From: Streptosporangiales bacterium
GTDB taxonomy: Bacteria > Actinomycetota > Actinomycetes > Streptosporangiales > Streptosporangiaceae
Assembly (NCBI GenBank): GCA_009380095.1
Contig: WHSL01000001.1
Location: 19,341 to 83,340, forward strand
DNA: 64,000 nt
Reading direction: 5' to 3'
Shown here: positions 41,110 through 49,940 of the stretch, in pieces
Layout: the number at the start of each line of letters is the position of its first letter
Position numbering within the stretch: position 1 is the stretch's first letter
The notes under the pieces: generated by a model
Seen by the model: the letters and a program-made list of their open reading frames with translations, nothing else
Databases searched by the model: none
What the model was told of the DNA's origin: nothing
Program-made: the position numbers and the translations under genes

Positions 41110-43556
41110 TCGGCAACCCTAATCCGGCCTGACTTGAGAAGTTCGTTGACTGGCGCGGGTAGGTGGTACTGGAACCCGCCGCCCGGCTGCCCGAACCATG
41201 GCCTAACGATGCCTGTTTGCACGGTAAATGGCTCCACCACTTCGTACGTGGTCACTCTTCTTGATGCCGCCTTCTTTGACAATGCCCGCATTGCGAATGG
41301 CGTCCCTTCTGGAGAGGCGAACTCGCCACCATCTTCCGTAGGGTCATACCCATAACGGTCGAACCGGTGGCCGCCCGGCAATTCGACGTCCACGGGCGGT
41401 CCGTCGAACCCGTCCTGCTTTGGATAGGCGTAGTTATTGTCGCGGCCGCATAGTCCGCCCGTGTTGTGGACAAGCACTGCTCCAGCGCCGGCGCTGATGT
41501 AGTAGGTGTGGTGGGTGTTGACGGTGAGGTTGTGGACGGTGGCGTGGTGGGCGGTCCATTTCCTGGTGGCGGTGATTTGGACCCAGGTGCCGGCGCTGGT
41601 TTGAAGCCAGGTTCCCTTGGTGAGGTGACCGGCGTCTACCCAGGCGCGTTGTTTGGGGGTCCAGAAGGGGTGGCCGTCGGTGGCGGTGATGGTGGCGGTC
41701 TTGCCACCCTTCTTGCCATCGACGTCGACGGTGAGCTTGACCAGGTGTTTGGTGCCGTGGCCGACGATCTCCGCGGTGACGAGTTCCGCTGAGGTCTTCC
41801 CGGTGACCGGATCGGTGGCCAGTACCCGATCTCCGACCCTGACGTCCTTGATCGGTTTGCGTTTCCCGTCGGCCATCACCACCCGTGCGCCGGGCACGAA
41901 GCTGTTGCAGTCGAGCTGCTTGACCCGGCGGCTGGTCCGCCACCATTCCTTGGCACCATTGACGAGGTCGCCGCCGAGGTTCCAGATGCGTTTGAGCAGG
42001 GCGGCGCCTTGCTTCCATTTCCAAGGTGCGCCGTACTTGGCAAGGAGTTTGCCGGCGAGCCCACCGACGAAACTGGCGGCGACGTTCAACGCTGTGGCGC
42101 CGCAGGCGCCGAGGTCACCCTTGGTGAAGCAGTCCAGTGCGTCGGTGATGCCGAGCTCGTCGGCGGCGATCTGCACCAGCGCCTTGGCCGCGGAGATCAC
42201 CTTGGCCTTCGCCTCGGCTGCGGCGATCCGGGCGCTCTGCAGTCGGCGGGCGGCTTCCTTGTCCCGGGCGTAGTCGGAGCCGCTGGAGCCGCCGTTGCTC
42301 TTCTGCTGCTTGGCCAGGCATTTCTTGCAGGGGGTGTTGTCGTAGTAGTGGACCTTGCCGGTTCCGGGGTTGTATTCGCAGCCGGTGCCGCAGTGGGGCT
42401 TTTCTCCGGTGGGGTCGGCGTAGGTGATGGGGCTGTTGTCGGCGTAGGCGTAGGCGTTGAGGCTGGCCGGCCGGTTCGGTTCCAGGACGGGGTCGACGGT
42501 GGTGAAGCGACCCGTTGAGGGGTCGTATTCGCGGGCGCCGAGGTGCACCAGGCCGGTGGTTGCGTCGTTGGTGCCGCCGACGTAGCCACGCTCGCCGGGG
42601 AAGACGCCTTCGGCGCCGCGCTGGGTGCCGAAGGGGGTGTAGTAGCGGCGGGAGCGTTCCCCGGTGACCGCGTTGATCGCGGTCATGGCGGTGCCGTTGT
42701 GGTCACCGGTCAGCCAGTGCAGCTTCTTGTCGTTGGCCTGGGTGGCGACCGTGCGCCCGGCGTGGGTGTAGTAACGGGTGGCGGTGATCGCTCCGGTGCC
42801 GGCGGCCTTGCGTACCTCCATTCCGGGCAGGTACAGGGTTGTGGCGTCGGGGGCGCGGCGGATCAGGCGGGCACCGTCGGCGTCATACAGGAAGCTGGTG
42901 ACCTTGCCGGCCTCGTCGGTCACCTTCGACAGGTGGCCCTGGTAGTCATACTCCGAGGTCTGCGACTTGCCGCCCTCGCTCCGCGAAACCGTGTTGCCTG
43001 CCGCGTCGTACTCGAAGCCAAGGCTGTTGGTGCCGCCCACCACGGTCTGCACCGCGTGGGGCCGCGGCTGGCCCGTGGAGGGGTAGTTGTAGGTGCGGGT
43101 GACGTCCGCGGCGCCGGCGAGGCCGTGCTGGGTTTCGGTTTTGCGGTTGCGGGCGTCGTCGTAGGTGAAGGACTGCCAGTACGGGTACGGCCCGCCCACC
43201 GTCGACGCCGATGGCCCGGTGTCACAGGAGGTGTCGGCGCTGTTGGGGGTTGTCCAGGCCTTGGTGAGCTGCCGGAGCCCGTCGTAGGTGAAGCACTGCA
43301 CGTCGGGTGTGCGCCCGGCGGCGGTGTCGGCGATGCGCTTGACGTTGCCTGCGTCGTCGTACCGGTAGGTGGTGTCGGTGTCGTAGCCGGTGACGCCTCC
43401 GCGCTCGAGGAACGAGTAACAGCTCTGGGAGTTCGGCGAGTGTCTCGTGCATTTGGTCGATGGCGAGCTCGGGGGTGGTAGACGTCGGTGGTGAGACCGC
43501 CTGCGGGCGGGAACCTCCACCGTTGACGGCCGCATGAAGCACCGGGCAGTGATCAC
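41106..43556 (-). CDS. RHS-repeat polymorphic toxin with Hint and TNT (NAD+ glycohydrolase) domains, 5'-truncated
   Basis: 816-codon frame. Residues ~55-375 hold RHS/YD repeats (YRYDDAGNV, FEYDAAGNT, FLYDADGARLI) and the RHS core end (LVHLGAREYDPSTGRFTTVDP). A helical linker follows, then a Hint self-cleaving module (block A CNSFVPGARVVMADGKRKPI, TDGHPFWTP, ending VLVHN). The last ~100 residues are a TNT domain (DRYG, GGEFASPEGTPFAMRAL, WFGQPGGGFQYHLPAPV), the NAD-hydrolysing fold of the tuberculosis necrotizing toxin. The first ~50 codons do not look like RHS protein. The usual >1000-residue N-terminus and secretion signals are missing, so the gene is truncated and its true start is unclear. 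Confidence 0.85.
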   Translation of the reverse strand: MITARCFMRPSTVEVPARRRSHHRRLPPPSSPSTKCTRHSPNSQSCYSFLERGGVTGYDTDTTYRYDDAGNVKRIADTAAGRTPDVQCFTYDGLRQLTKAWTTPNSADTSCDTGPSASTVGGPYPYWQSFTYDDARNRKTETQHGLAGAADVTRTYNYPSTGQPRPHAVQTVVGGTNSLGFEYDAAGNTVSRSEGGKSQTSEYDYQGHLSKVTDEAGKVTSFLYDADGARLIRRAPDATTLYLPGMEVRKAAGTGAITATRYYTHAGRTVATQANDKKLHWLTGDHNGTAMTAINAVTGERSRRYYTPFGTQRGAEGVFPGERGYVGGTNDATTGLVHLGAREYDPSTGRFTTVDPVLEPNRPASLNAYAYADNSPITYADPTGEKPHCGTGCEYNPGTGKVHYYDNTPCKKCLAKQQKSNGGSSGSDYARDKEAARRLQSARIAAAEAKAKVISAAKALVQIAADELGITDALDCFTKGDLGACGATALNVAASFVGGLAGKLLAKYGAPWKWKQGAALLKRIWNLGGDLVNGAKEWWRTSRRVKQLDCNSFVPGARVVMADGKRKPIKDVRVGDRVLATDPVTGKTSAELVTAEIVGHGTKHLVKLTVDVDGKKGGKTATITATDGHPFWTPKQRAWVDAGHLTKGTWLQTSAGTWVQITATRKWTAHHATVHNLTVNTHHTYYISAGAGAVLVHNTGGLCGRDNNYAYPKQDGFDGPPVDVELPGGHRFDRYGYDPTEDGGEFASPEGTPFAMRALSKKAASRRVTTYEVVEPFTVQTGIVRPWFGQPGGGFQYHLPAPVNELLKSGRIRVAE

Positions 43557-43605
43557 AGCGTCTTTGGCGGCGCGATGCCCGCCGATCCCGTCGGCTGCTT
43601 GTTGA

Positions 43606-44232
43606 TTAAGCCGAGCCGGGACGGAGCTCGGCTGCTGCGAGGGGTTGCCAGCGCCACAGGTTCTCGGGTCCGTCTTGGTTGACCAGGCTGATCTTGTCGA
43701 TGGTGACGTCGCGTCGCGGGAGTTCCCTGCCGAGGGCGCAGATCACGGGCTCGGCCGGCTGGCTCGTGCTGCTGTAGGCCAGCGTGACGTGTGGAGTCCA
43801 CGGTGCGTTTTCGAGTTCGCCGTCCTGTCCGGTTACATCGCGCGTGGCAGCCTGGGCTGCGGCCAGCAGCGGGTCGAGGTCGCCATCGGCTCGGACCAGT
43901 ACAGCCTCGGGGTGGTAGAGCACGCGCGACAGTGACATCCGGATCGGCGGGACGGGTTCGAGGATCCGTTGTGCCGCGGCCGCCATCTGGTCCGCCTGCT
44001 CGTCGGTGATGTCCTCGCGGAGGCCGGCTACCAAGACGGTCAGGTGGAGCCACTCCGCAGGTGTGAAGTCAAGTCCGTGGAGTCCCTCGAGGCGGTCGCG
44101 TGCTTCGTCGAGCACGGCGCGCGCGGCGGAGTCAGCGCCGAGGAGGACGTGCCAGTAGATCCGGCCTGTCCCCAGCGGCAGCATCGTCCTGCGGCTCCAT
44201 CGGTCCTGCATCTCGGTGGGGAGCGGACTCAA
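43606..44232 (-). CDS. 2'-5' RNA ligase / cyclic phosphodiesterase family protein
   Basis: 208 residues with the two HxT motifs of the 2H phosphoesterase superfamily (WLHLTVL and WTPHVTLAY). These enzymes act on 2',5' or 2',3'-cyclic phosphodiester bonds in RNA. The TTG at 44232 (LSPLPTEMQDRW) follows GAGGAG at 5 bases; a downstream ATG (MQDRW) lacks a site. The start lies 100 bases inside the end of the XRE regulator gene, so the two are probably cotranscribed. Substrate unknown. Confidence 0.8.
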   Translation of the reverse strand: MSPLPTEMQDRWSRRTMLPLGTGRIYWHVLLGADSAARAVLDEARDRLEGLHGLDFTPAEWLHLTVLVAGLREDITDEQADQMAAAAQRILEPVPPIRMSLSRVLYHPEAVLVRADGDLDPLLAAAQAATRDVTGQDGELENAPWTPHVTLAYSSTSQPAEPVICALGRELPRRDVTIDKISLVNQDGPENLWRWQPLAAAELRPGSA

Positions 44233-45493
44233 GGGATCTCCTCGGTGACGGCAACGCGGCGGTGTTGAACTCGCGAATCTGCTCACGAATCGCGGCCGCA
44301 TCCCCCGACCCCTGGAACCGGGGATCGTTGAGCCGCTTGTCCATGTGGACAAGGTAATTGGTGATCGTCGACAGGCGATACTCCGGCGGCAGAGCGAGGA
44401 CCGGGACCATCTCGGCGGCGGCTCGCTCGAGGTCGCTGAGCATGACGTGGGCGATCGCCGCCCCGAATCGGACTTGCGCCCACGTCGCGTACACGTACGG
44501 TTCGCCGGCAGCCCAGCCTTCATCGGCGAGCGCGGCCGCGCGCAGAGCCGCCTCGGGGTCGGCCGTGTGCAGCGCGACGGACAGGGCGTACAGGGCGCGG
44601 CGGGGGCGCGTGCACGACCAGGGCGACACGCCAGAGTCGTCGTCAAGAGGGCCGGTGGCCGCGTCCTCAGCGTTGGCAAGCGCCCGCCGAGCGCGTACGG
44701 CATCACCCGCCAGCGCCGCAGCGTTGGCTTCCTGACAGGCGAGCAGCACCCGAAGCTGGGTCCGAGGACTGCACTCCCACCCTTGCCGAGCCAAGTCCGC
44801 GGACTCCTGGAAGCGGCCCCTCCACCGGGTGGTCTTCGCGTGCGCACTGAGACTGGGCGCCGCGCTTGCCCCCGCCTCGTCGGCGAGCAGCCGGGCGGTC
44901 CGGGCGAACGTCGTCGCCGTCAGATCGTCCTGAAGATCGCCGATCAAGATGCAAGCGTGAGCGAGTAGGGATGCGTCGAGCCGGAGGAGTTCACGGGTTT
45001 GGGAAAGTCGTTGCCGCCCTTGGAGCAGGGCAGAAGTACGCCGGTGGACGCGTACCACCTCGCTCAGCAGGAGCTGCGGGGGTACGCGTGAGTGGCTCTC
45101 GGCGAGCCGGTGGCTGGTTTCGGTGAGGATGTCGAGCGTCGTCCGACCGACGTTGGTCTCCTCCAGCCAGGCGGCCAGCGACGTAGCTTCATCGGCCAAC
45201 GCGTCGAGGTGCTCCGGTACGTCAACCGGCGGCGGCCCGGCGAGGGTGAAAAGCGCTTCCTCGGTGGTGCTGAGGGCGGACGCATACAGCAGCCTGTAGC
45301 GCTCGGAGACGGCGTTCGTTCCTCGCTCCCAGCGGCGGACGTATCGCGCGATCTCCGCGACCGCCGGGAGGGAAACGCCGCCATCGTCGGACGCGCGACG
45401 CAGCTGGCGCGCCATTTCCTCGACGGACCAGCGCCGATCCTTACGCGCGCGGCGCAGATTGGCTGCCCATGTAGGCCGGTCGTCTTCGGCCAT
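44132..45493 (-). CDS. XRE-family transcriptional regulator with TPR-like C-terminus
   Basis: 453 residues from the ATG at 45493. An N-terminal helix-turn-helix (NLRRARKDRRWSVEEMARQL, then LPAVAEIARYVRRWERG) is followed by ~370 residues of Ala/Leu-rich helical repeats. Such large XRE-TPR proteins are common actinobacterial regulators of neighbouring genes. It overlaps the 2'-5' ligase gene by 100 bases and is divergent from the 45628 pair, which are its likely targets (inference). Confidence 0.82.
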   Translation of the reverse strand: MAEDDRPTWAANLRRARKDRRWSVEEMARQLRRASDDGGVSLPAVAEIARYVRRWERGTNAVSERYRLLYASALSTTEEALFTLAGPPPVDVPEHLDALADEATSLAAWLEETNVGRTTLDILTETSHRLAESHSRVPPQLLLSEVVRVHRRTSALLQGRQRLSQTRELLRLDASLLAHACILIGDLQDDLTATTFARTARLLADEAGASAAPSLSAHAKTTRWRGRFQESADLARQGWECSPRTQLRVLLACQEANAAALAGDAVRARRALANAEDAATGPLDDDSGVSPWSCTRPRRALYALSVALHTADPEAALRAAALADEGWAAGEPYVYATWAQVRFGAAIAHVMLSDLERAAAEMVPVLALPPEYRLSTITNYLVHMDKRLNDPRFQGSGDAAAIREQIREFNTAALPSPRRSLESAPHRDAGPMEPQDDAAAGDRPDLLARPPRR

Positions 45494-45627
45494 CGCGTCA
45501 ACCCTCGTCGTCTCCGGACACGGTCGTGCCCCTCCCTGCCCCCCATTGTCCTCATGACGACGCAGAGCGCACGCAGGTTGACTGATCAAAACGAAGACCT
45601 CACGTCGCCAAGGAGGTGACCAGCGAA

Positions 45628-45882
45628 ATGACAACAGATGAGGCACTCGCCGAGCTCGGCCACCTTTTGGAAGATGCCGGCTGGCGCGTTGACCGCCGAG
45701 CGGGCCTTCTCCGGGTCACCAACCGATCGGCGCCGGCCCTAAACGAGCGGATCACCGTGCAGCGCGGGGCGTTCTACTGGAGCTGGGGCCAGCCGATCAC
45801 GGAGATGCGCAACGTCACGAAGGCGGCCGAAGCAGTCGGCCGCGTGCTCACCACGGCCAGTGGCGCGGAGGATCGGGGATGA
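45628..45882 (+). CDS. Small unknown protein coupled to a methyltransferase
   Basis: 84 residues from the ATG at 45628, 9 bases after a near-perfect Shine-Dalgarno (AAGGAGGTGA). Contains EALAELGHLLEDAGWRVDRRAGLLRVTN and a YWSWGQPI segment. No cysteine pair or membrane helix. It ends in an ATGA overlap with the methyltransferase. I do not recognise a function. Confidence 0.75.
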   Translation: MTTDEALAELGHLLEDAGWRVDRRAGLLRVTNRSAPALNERITVQRGAFYWSWGQPITEMRNVTKAAEAVGRVLTTASGAEDRG

Positions 45883-46730
45883 GTAAGCCATCCATGCCCT
45901 CGCAGCGGTCCACGGGTGCCAACCACGGTCCGCTCCCGGAAGCGCTCCAGCCTTCCGTCGCGCGCATGTACAGCTACTGGCTGGGCGGCAAGGACCACTA
46001 CGCGATCGACCGGGCAGCCGCCGATGAGGTCACCTCGGAGTTGCCGCGGGTTCCGGAACTTGCGGTGGAGAACCGGGGCTTCCTTCGGCGCGCGGTGACC
46101 TATCTGGCGTCGTTGGGCATCGAGCAGTACCTCGATTTCGGTACCGGACTGCCCGGACCGTACGCCGTGCACGACGTTGCCAGGAAGCTCGTACCGTCGG
46201 CGCGCGTGGTGTACTCCGACATCGAGCCCGGTGTGGTGGCGCAAGGTCGCGCTCTGCTCGTCGAAGATGACCAGACCTTAATGGTTGCCGCCGACCTCCG
46301 GGATCCCGCGAGCCTGTTCGAAGTCGACACGGTGCGCAGGCTCATCGACATCGACCAGCCCGTTGCGGTCCTGCTGGTGGCCGTGCTGCATTTCCTTTCG
46401 CCAGACGATCAGCCCGGCGCCGTCATGGCCGACATCATCTCCCGGCTACCTGCCGGGAGCCATGTCGTGATCTCTCATGCCACAGCAGGTTCCTTGTCGG
46501 CTAAGGAGATGCAGGGGGCGAAGGCGGTGTACGAGCGCGCCGGTGGTGCCCATCCGCGCAGCCAAGCAGAGATCGCTCGCCTCTGCACGGGGCTTCGGCT
46601 CGTGTCTCCAGGGCTGGTGCCCGCTCGTGACTGGCGCCCTGACTCGCCGATGACGGTCGACGCTGAGACCGCACTCGGCGCGGACTGCCTGGCCGCTGTA
46701 GGCGCGGTCACCAGGCTCAGAGCCACCTGA
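45879..46730 (+). CDS. SAM-dependent methyltransferase, PF04672 (DUF574) type
   Basis: 283 residues. An N-terminal PSVARMYSYWLGGKDHYAID segment and LDFGTGLPGPYAVHDVA as the SAM motif identify the actinobacterial PF04672 family, whose members are abundant but mostly without assigned substrate. ARVVYSDIEPGVVAQGRALL is the second motif. Coupled to the 84-residue gene; probably regulated by the divergent XRE protein. Confidence 0.88.
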   Translation: MSKPSMPSQRSTGANHGPLPEALQPSVARMYSYWLGGKDHYAIDRAAADEVTSELPRVPELAVENRGFLRRAVTYLASLGIEQYLDFGTGLPGPYAVHDVARKLVPSARVVYSDIEPGVVAQGRALLVEDDQTLMVAADLRDPASLFEVDTVRRLIDIDQPVAVLLVAVLHFLSPDDQPGAVMADIISRLPAGSHVVISHATAGSLSAKEMQGAKAVYERAGGAHPRSQAEIARLCTGLRLVSPGLVPARDWRPDSPMTVDAETALGADCLAAVGAVTRLRAT

Positions 46731-46863
46731 GCCCCATCTCTGCCACCCCACGTCTCCTTGGGGCCGAGGTGCGGCGCCGGGCGCACCCTGCCAGCGCCAT
46801 CGCGCCCGGCCCGCCGAGGTGGCTGCCCATCTCATCCCACGAGATCACGGAGAGGCCCTGTCG

Positions 46864-47436
46864 ATGTCCAAGGCGCCGCGGCTCCGCCGCCCCGGCCCCA
46901 GCATGACCGCGACCGTCACCGCCACATCCGATACGGCTGAGCCGCTGGCCGAGTGTCGACCGGTGCGCTGCCTTGCGCTCGACTTCGGCGGCACCATCGG
47001 CCTCCGGGAACTGGATCACCTGATCGGGCAGCGGCCAGTAGATCCGGCGGCCGTCGAGCCGTTGCGGCTGCTGCATAAGCGCAGGCGTCGGCTTCTGCTG
47101 GCCAGCAACACGCTGCCGTGTGAGACGCGGTGGCCCGCGTTGCAGCAGGCAGGCGTGGACGACCTGTTCACCTGCTCGCTGTTGTCCCACTCCCTCGGGG
47201 TGGCCAAGCCCGCGCGGATCTTCTACTCGCTGGTGATCGCCGCCGCCGAGTGCGAACCGGGCGAGATCCTGTTCGTGGGTGATTCCATCCGCAGCGATGT
47301 CGTCGGACCCATGAAGGCCGGAATGCGCGCCGCGCTCATCCGCCCCTGCGGCATGCGTCCAGGCGAAAACCTCCCCGCCGGTGCCATCCAGATTCGGCAC
47401 ATCGCCGACCTGATCGACCTGCCGGGGCTGTGGTGA
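46864..47436 (+). CDS. HAD-superfamily hydrolase, variant motif I
   Basis: 190 residues from the ATG at 46864. HAD motifs: I LDFGGTIG, II LLASNTL, III lysine in GVAKPARIFYSLV, IV ILFVGDSIRSDVVG. The second aspartate of the usual DxD is replaced by glycine, removing the common general acid/base. This favours an unusual or non-phosphatase role. The HTH gene overlaps its stop codon (GTGA), so it belongs to a small operon with the HTH and EEP genes. Confidence 0.8.
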   Translation: MSKAPRLRRPGPSMTATVTATSDTAEPLAECRPVRCLALDFGGTIGLRELDHLIGQRPVDPAAVEPLRLLHKRRRRLLLASNTLPCETRWPALQQAGVDDLFTCSLLSHSLGVAKPARIFYSLVIAAAECEPGEILFVGDSIRSDVVGPMKAGMRAALIRPCGMRPGENLPAGAIQIRHIADLIDLPGLW

Positions 47437-47714
47437 CCGCGACCGCCGGCCCGTCCGGCCGCCCCCGACGCCGACCCGATGAAGGCCCCACTGGCGACCA
47501 GCTCAAAGCCCTGTACGACAAAGACACCAGCGTCCGCGAGATCGCCACGGCGATCGGCGGCTGGCCATACAGCACGGTCTATGGGCGTTTGCGCCGCGCC
47601 GGTACCGCCTTCCGGCCTCGCGGGGGTCGTCGTGCACGGGGAGACCGGCTCCGCCGCGATCACCCGATCGACGCCCGCCCCTCCACTCCCCCTCCGGCGA
47701 TAGGCGGGTGGTGA
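47433..47714 (+). CDS. Small helix-turn-helix protein
   Basis: 93 residues. After a proline/arginine-rich start, QLKALYDKDTSVREIATAIGG and YSTVYGRLRRAGTAFRPRGG form a helix-turn-helix of the small actinobacterial type with the 'G..LR.RGG' ending. The GTG at 47433 overlaps the HAD stop. Likely a local DNA-binding regulator. Confidence 0.7.
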   Translation: MTATAGPSGRPRRRPDEGPTGDQLKALYDKDTSVREIATAIGGWPYSTVYGRLRRAGTAFRPRGGRRARGDRLRRDHPIDARPSTPPPAIGGW

Positions 47715-47728
47715 GTGTGAAGGCCGGG

Positions 47729-48589
47729 ATGCTGATCGTTGCCGTGCTGAACCTGGAGGCCGGAGGCTTCGACAGACGACACGGTGATCACCGGAACCTG
47801 GAACGGCTGCCGGAGCTGATCGAGCAGGAGCCGGACGTCGATGTCCTCCTGTTCCTGGAGGGCAAGAACTACGGACTTCAGGGCCAGTCGCTGCGGTACC
47901 GGACTGAGAACCTGCTGGCCCCCTTCGGACTGCGGTCATTCATGACCACGAGCACCATCGGCCAGATCCACAACCTGGTGTTCGTCCGATGGCCGCGGCT
48001 GCGGCCGGTTACCCACCACAAACCTGAGCTGCCCGACGTCAATCATGACCAGATCGGCTGGCTGCGCTTCGTAGTGGACGGCCTGGATCGGGACCTGGCG
48101 CTGCGGGCAGAGCACTTGCCCTTCTGGGGCGGCGATGCGCGGTTGGACGCGGCGCAGAAGGTGACCAGATTCGCGGCGCCGGGGGTGTTGGCGCTGCTCG
48201 GTGGCGATCTCAACGCGCTGTGGCCGGACTGCGAGGACCACAGCGAGTTCGAGCCGGACTGGGAACGGCTGCCACCCCACAAGCGGCACCACAAGACCCT
48301 CGCCCCCGAACTGGGGCCGGATGGGCGACCGGTGTCGGACCGACGCGCGACCCGCCTGCTCCAGCAGGCGGGGTGGGTCAACGCAGGCTGCGTCGCCGGT
48401 GACATGACCCCCACCGTCAACGACCGCGCCGATCGCGGGCACGGCGCCCGGATCGATCACATCCTGCTCAGCCCGGACCTGGCGCCCGCCCTGGTGCCTG
48501 AGTCGTACCGGGTGTGGGTCAGCGACATCGGCGACCAACTCAGCGACCACCGGATGATCTCTGCCTGGCTGGACCTGGATCAGCTCTGA
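47729..48589 (+). CDS. Endonuclease/exonuclease/phosphatase (EEP) family protein, copy 1
   Basis: 286 residues. EEP motifs: VLNLEAGG near the start, VDVLLFLEGKNYG, LLGGDLNALW, and the C-terminal DRGHGARIDHILLS and DQLSDHRMI (catalytic His). It probably cleaves phosphodiester bonds in nucleic acid or a small phosphoester. I use the ATG at 47729 by alignment with the paralogue's MRIVTLNLKHGG; GTG codons 12-18 bases upstream overlap the HTH stop and are possible. Confidence 0.8.
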   Translation: MLIVAVLNLEAGGFDRRHGDHRNLERLPELIEQEPDVDVLLFLEGKNYGLQGQSLRYRTENLLAPFGLRSFMTTSTIGQIHNLVFVRWPRLRPVTHHKPELPDVNHDQIGWLRFVVDGLDRDLALRAEHLPFWGGDARLDAAQKVTRFAAPGVLALLGGDLNALWPDCEDHSEFEPDWERLPPHKRHHKTLAPELGPDGRPVSDRRATRLLQQAGWVNAGCVAGDMTPTVNDRADRGHGARIDHILLSPDLAPALVPESYRVWVSDIGDQLSDHRMISAWLDLDQL

Positions 48590-48613
48590 CTACCCGAAAG
48601 GGGAAGTCCTTTC

Positions 48614-49453
48614 GTGCGCATCGTGACGCTCAACCTCAAGCACGGTGGCCTGACCGACGGCAACGGCAACTCGGACAACCGGTGGCCCGCGCAGGCGAAG
48701 CTCCTCAGGGAGCTGGACTCGGATGTGATCTGCCTCCAGGAGGCCAACGGATGGCTGGACGACTGCCGCCGTCAGCAGGCAACGGCCGAAGCCGACCTGG
48801 GAATGCGGATCCACCTCACCCGGGGCACCACCCCGAGAACGGCCACAGCGGTCGCCCACCGGCATGACGTGCGGTGGCGGCTCCACGACCAGGGCTACGA
48901 GCAATGCGTGGTCCACGGGTTCACTCACATCGTCATCGAGACCGTTGCGGGGCCGGTGTCCGTGATCAGCGGGCACCTCAGCCCGCACAGTGCAGCCCTG
49001 GCGGCGTGTGAGGCGCAGGTACTGATCCACCGCGTACACAGGCACGGTCAGCTCGGGATCCTCGCCGGGGACATCAACCACGTTCCCATCGACGGGGACG
49101 GCGAGCTGGACTGGAGCACGGTCCACCCGTACAACCGGTCGTCGCGCACGATCCGCAACCTGGACGGCGAGCTGGTCGGAAACCGGGTGGTCGCCGAGAC
49201 GCTGGCGCGCGGCGATCTCACCGACGTCGCCGTACACCTTGGGCGGGGGCTGGAACCCACGGGCCACGGCCTGCGGGTCGATCAGGTTCACGTCACCGAA
49301 CGCATGCTGCCCGCCGCCGTAGACGTGCAGGTCGCCGACACAGAGGACAGCAGCGACCACCAGGCCGTGGTTTTCGATTTCGATCTCGCCCGGCTTCTTC
49401 ACCCGGTGACAGACCCGCTACCCCAAAGCCCCGCGCGGTCCAAGGCGAGTTAG
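48614..49453 (+). CDS. EEP family protein, copy 2
   Basis: 279 residues from the GTG at 48614 behind GGGGAAG. Motifs: VTLNLKHGG, DVICLQEANGW, VSVISGHLSP, LAGDINHVP, LRVDQVHVTE and a final SSDHQAVVF with catalytic Asp/His. Paralogue of the preceding gene but considerably diverged, suggesting distinct substrates. A decayed third copy lies at 49941-50226. Confidence 0.8.
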   Translation: MRIVTLNLKHGGLTDGNGNSDNRWPAQAKLLRELDSDVICLQEANGWLDDCRRQQATAEADLGMRIHLTRGTTPRTATAVAHRHDVRWRLHDQGYEQCVVHGFTHIVIETVAGPVSVISGHLSPHSAALAACEAQVLIHRVHRHGQLGILAGDINHVPIDGDGELDWSTVHPYNRSSRTIRNLDGELVGNRVVAETLARGDLTDVAVHLGRGLEPTGHGLRVDQVHVTERMLPAAVDVQVADTEDSSDHQAVVFDFDLARLLHPVTDPLPQSPARSKAS

Positions 49454-49479
49454 ACCCCGCGCCTTCGCCGTCGCGGTAC

Positions 49480-49524
49480 GGGCCGCCCCTGTGGCCGGAA
49501 CGGGTCCAGGTCACGGGGCGGCCC
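49480..49524. repeat. Inverted repeat, copy 1 (likely terminator)
   Basis: GGGCCGCCCC and GGGGCGGCCC separated by 25 bases. The surrounding ~60 bases (GCCGTCGCGGTACGGGCCGCCCC...) recur at 49771-49814, so this belongs to a duplicated unit. Confidence 0.7.
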
Positions 49525-49546
49525 CCAACTGAAGGGAGAAGAACCG

Positions 49547-49690
49547 ATGACCGATCCGACCCCAGAGCAGACGCGGTATGGCCAGGCTCGCGTGAGGGGC
49601 CAGGACGCCGACGAGGCAGCACGCGAGATCGGGATCAGCCCGGAGGAGCGGGAGGCCGTGGACGACAGCCTTGAGTCCCAGGGCTACTAG
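49547..49690 (+). CDS. 47-residue acidic protein, unknown
   Basis: Short gene with ATG at 49547 behind GAAGGGAGAA and an in-frame stop at 49688-49690. Product is acidic and helical (ARVRGQDADEAAREIGISPE, EEREAVDDSLESQGY), without cysteine. The good ribosome-binding site and codon use support it; no function recognised. Confidence 0.55.
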   Translation: MTDPTPEQTRYGQARVRGQDADEAAREIGISPEEREAVDDSLESQGY

Positions 49691-49770
49691 TCGCGGCTGA
49701 ACCGAGAGCCCGTGCCGGTGGGGGGCGGCAAATACCGGACCGCTAACCCTCGTCCCCGCCGTCGCGGTAC

Positions 49771-49814
49771 GGGCCGCCCCGTGGCCAAGGAAGAGTCCAG
49801 GCCAGGGGCGGCCC
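49771..49814. repeat. Inverted repeat, copy 2
   Basis: GGGCCGCCCC / GGGGCGGCCC again, with the same flanking sequence as copy 1. It precedes the decayed EEP copy, indicating a tandem duplication that included the spacer. Confidence 0.7.
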
Positions 49815-49940
49815 ACCAACCCAGAGCCCCCTGGAGGTGCAAGGCCGCATGTCAACGGGAGCAGCCAGCGCCAGTCACGACCGTAGGGGGTGCCGCCGTC
49901 GTTGCGGTGCGGCACGGTCACCTGTCCGGAAAACGCGGGG

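Noticed and set aside
49547..49690. The 47-residue gene as a second peptide-natural-product precursor.
   Set aside because: No Cys or Ser/Thr-rich core, no leader motif and no adjacent modifying enzyme. Kept as unknown.
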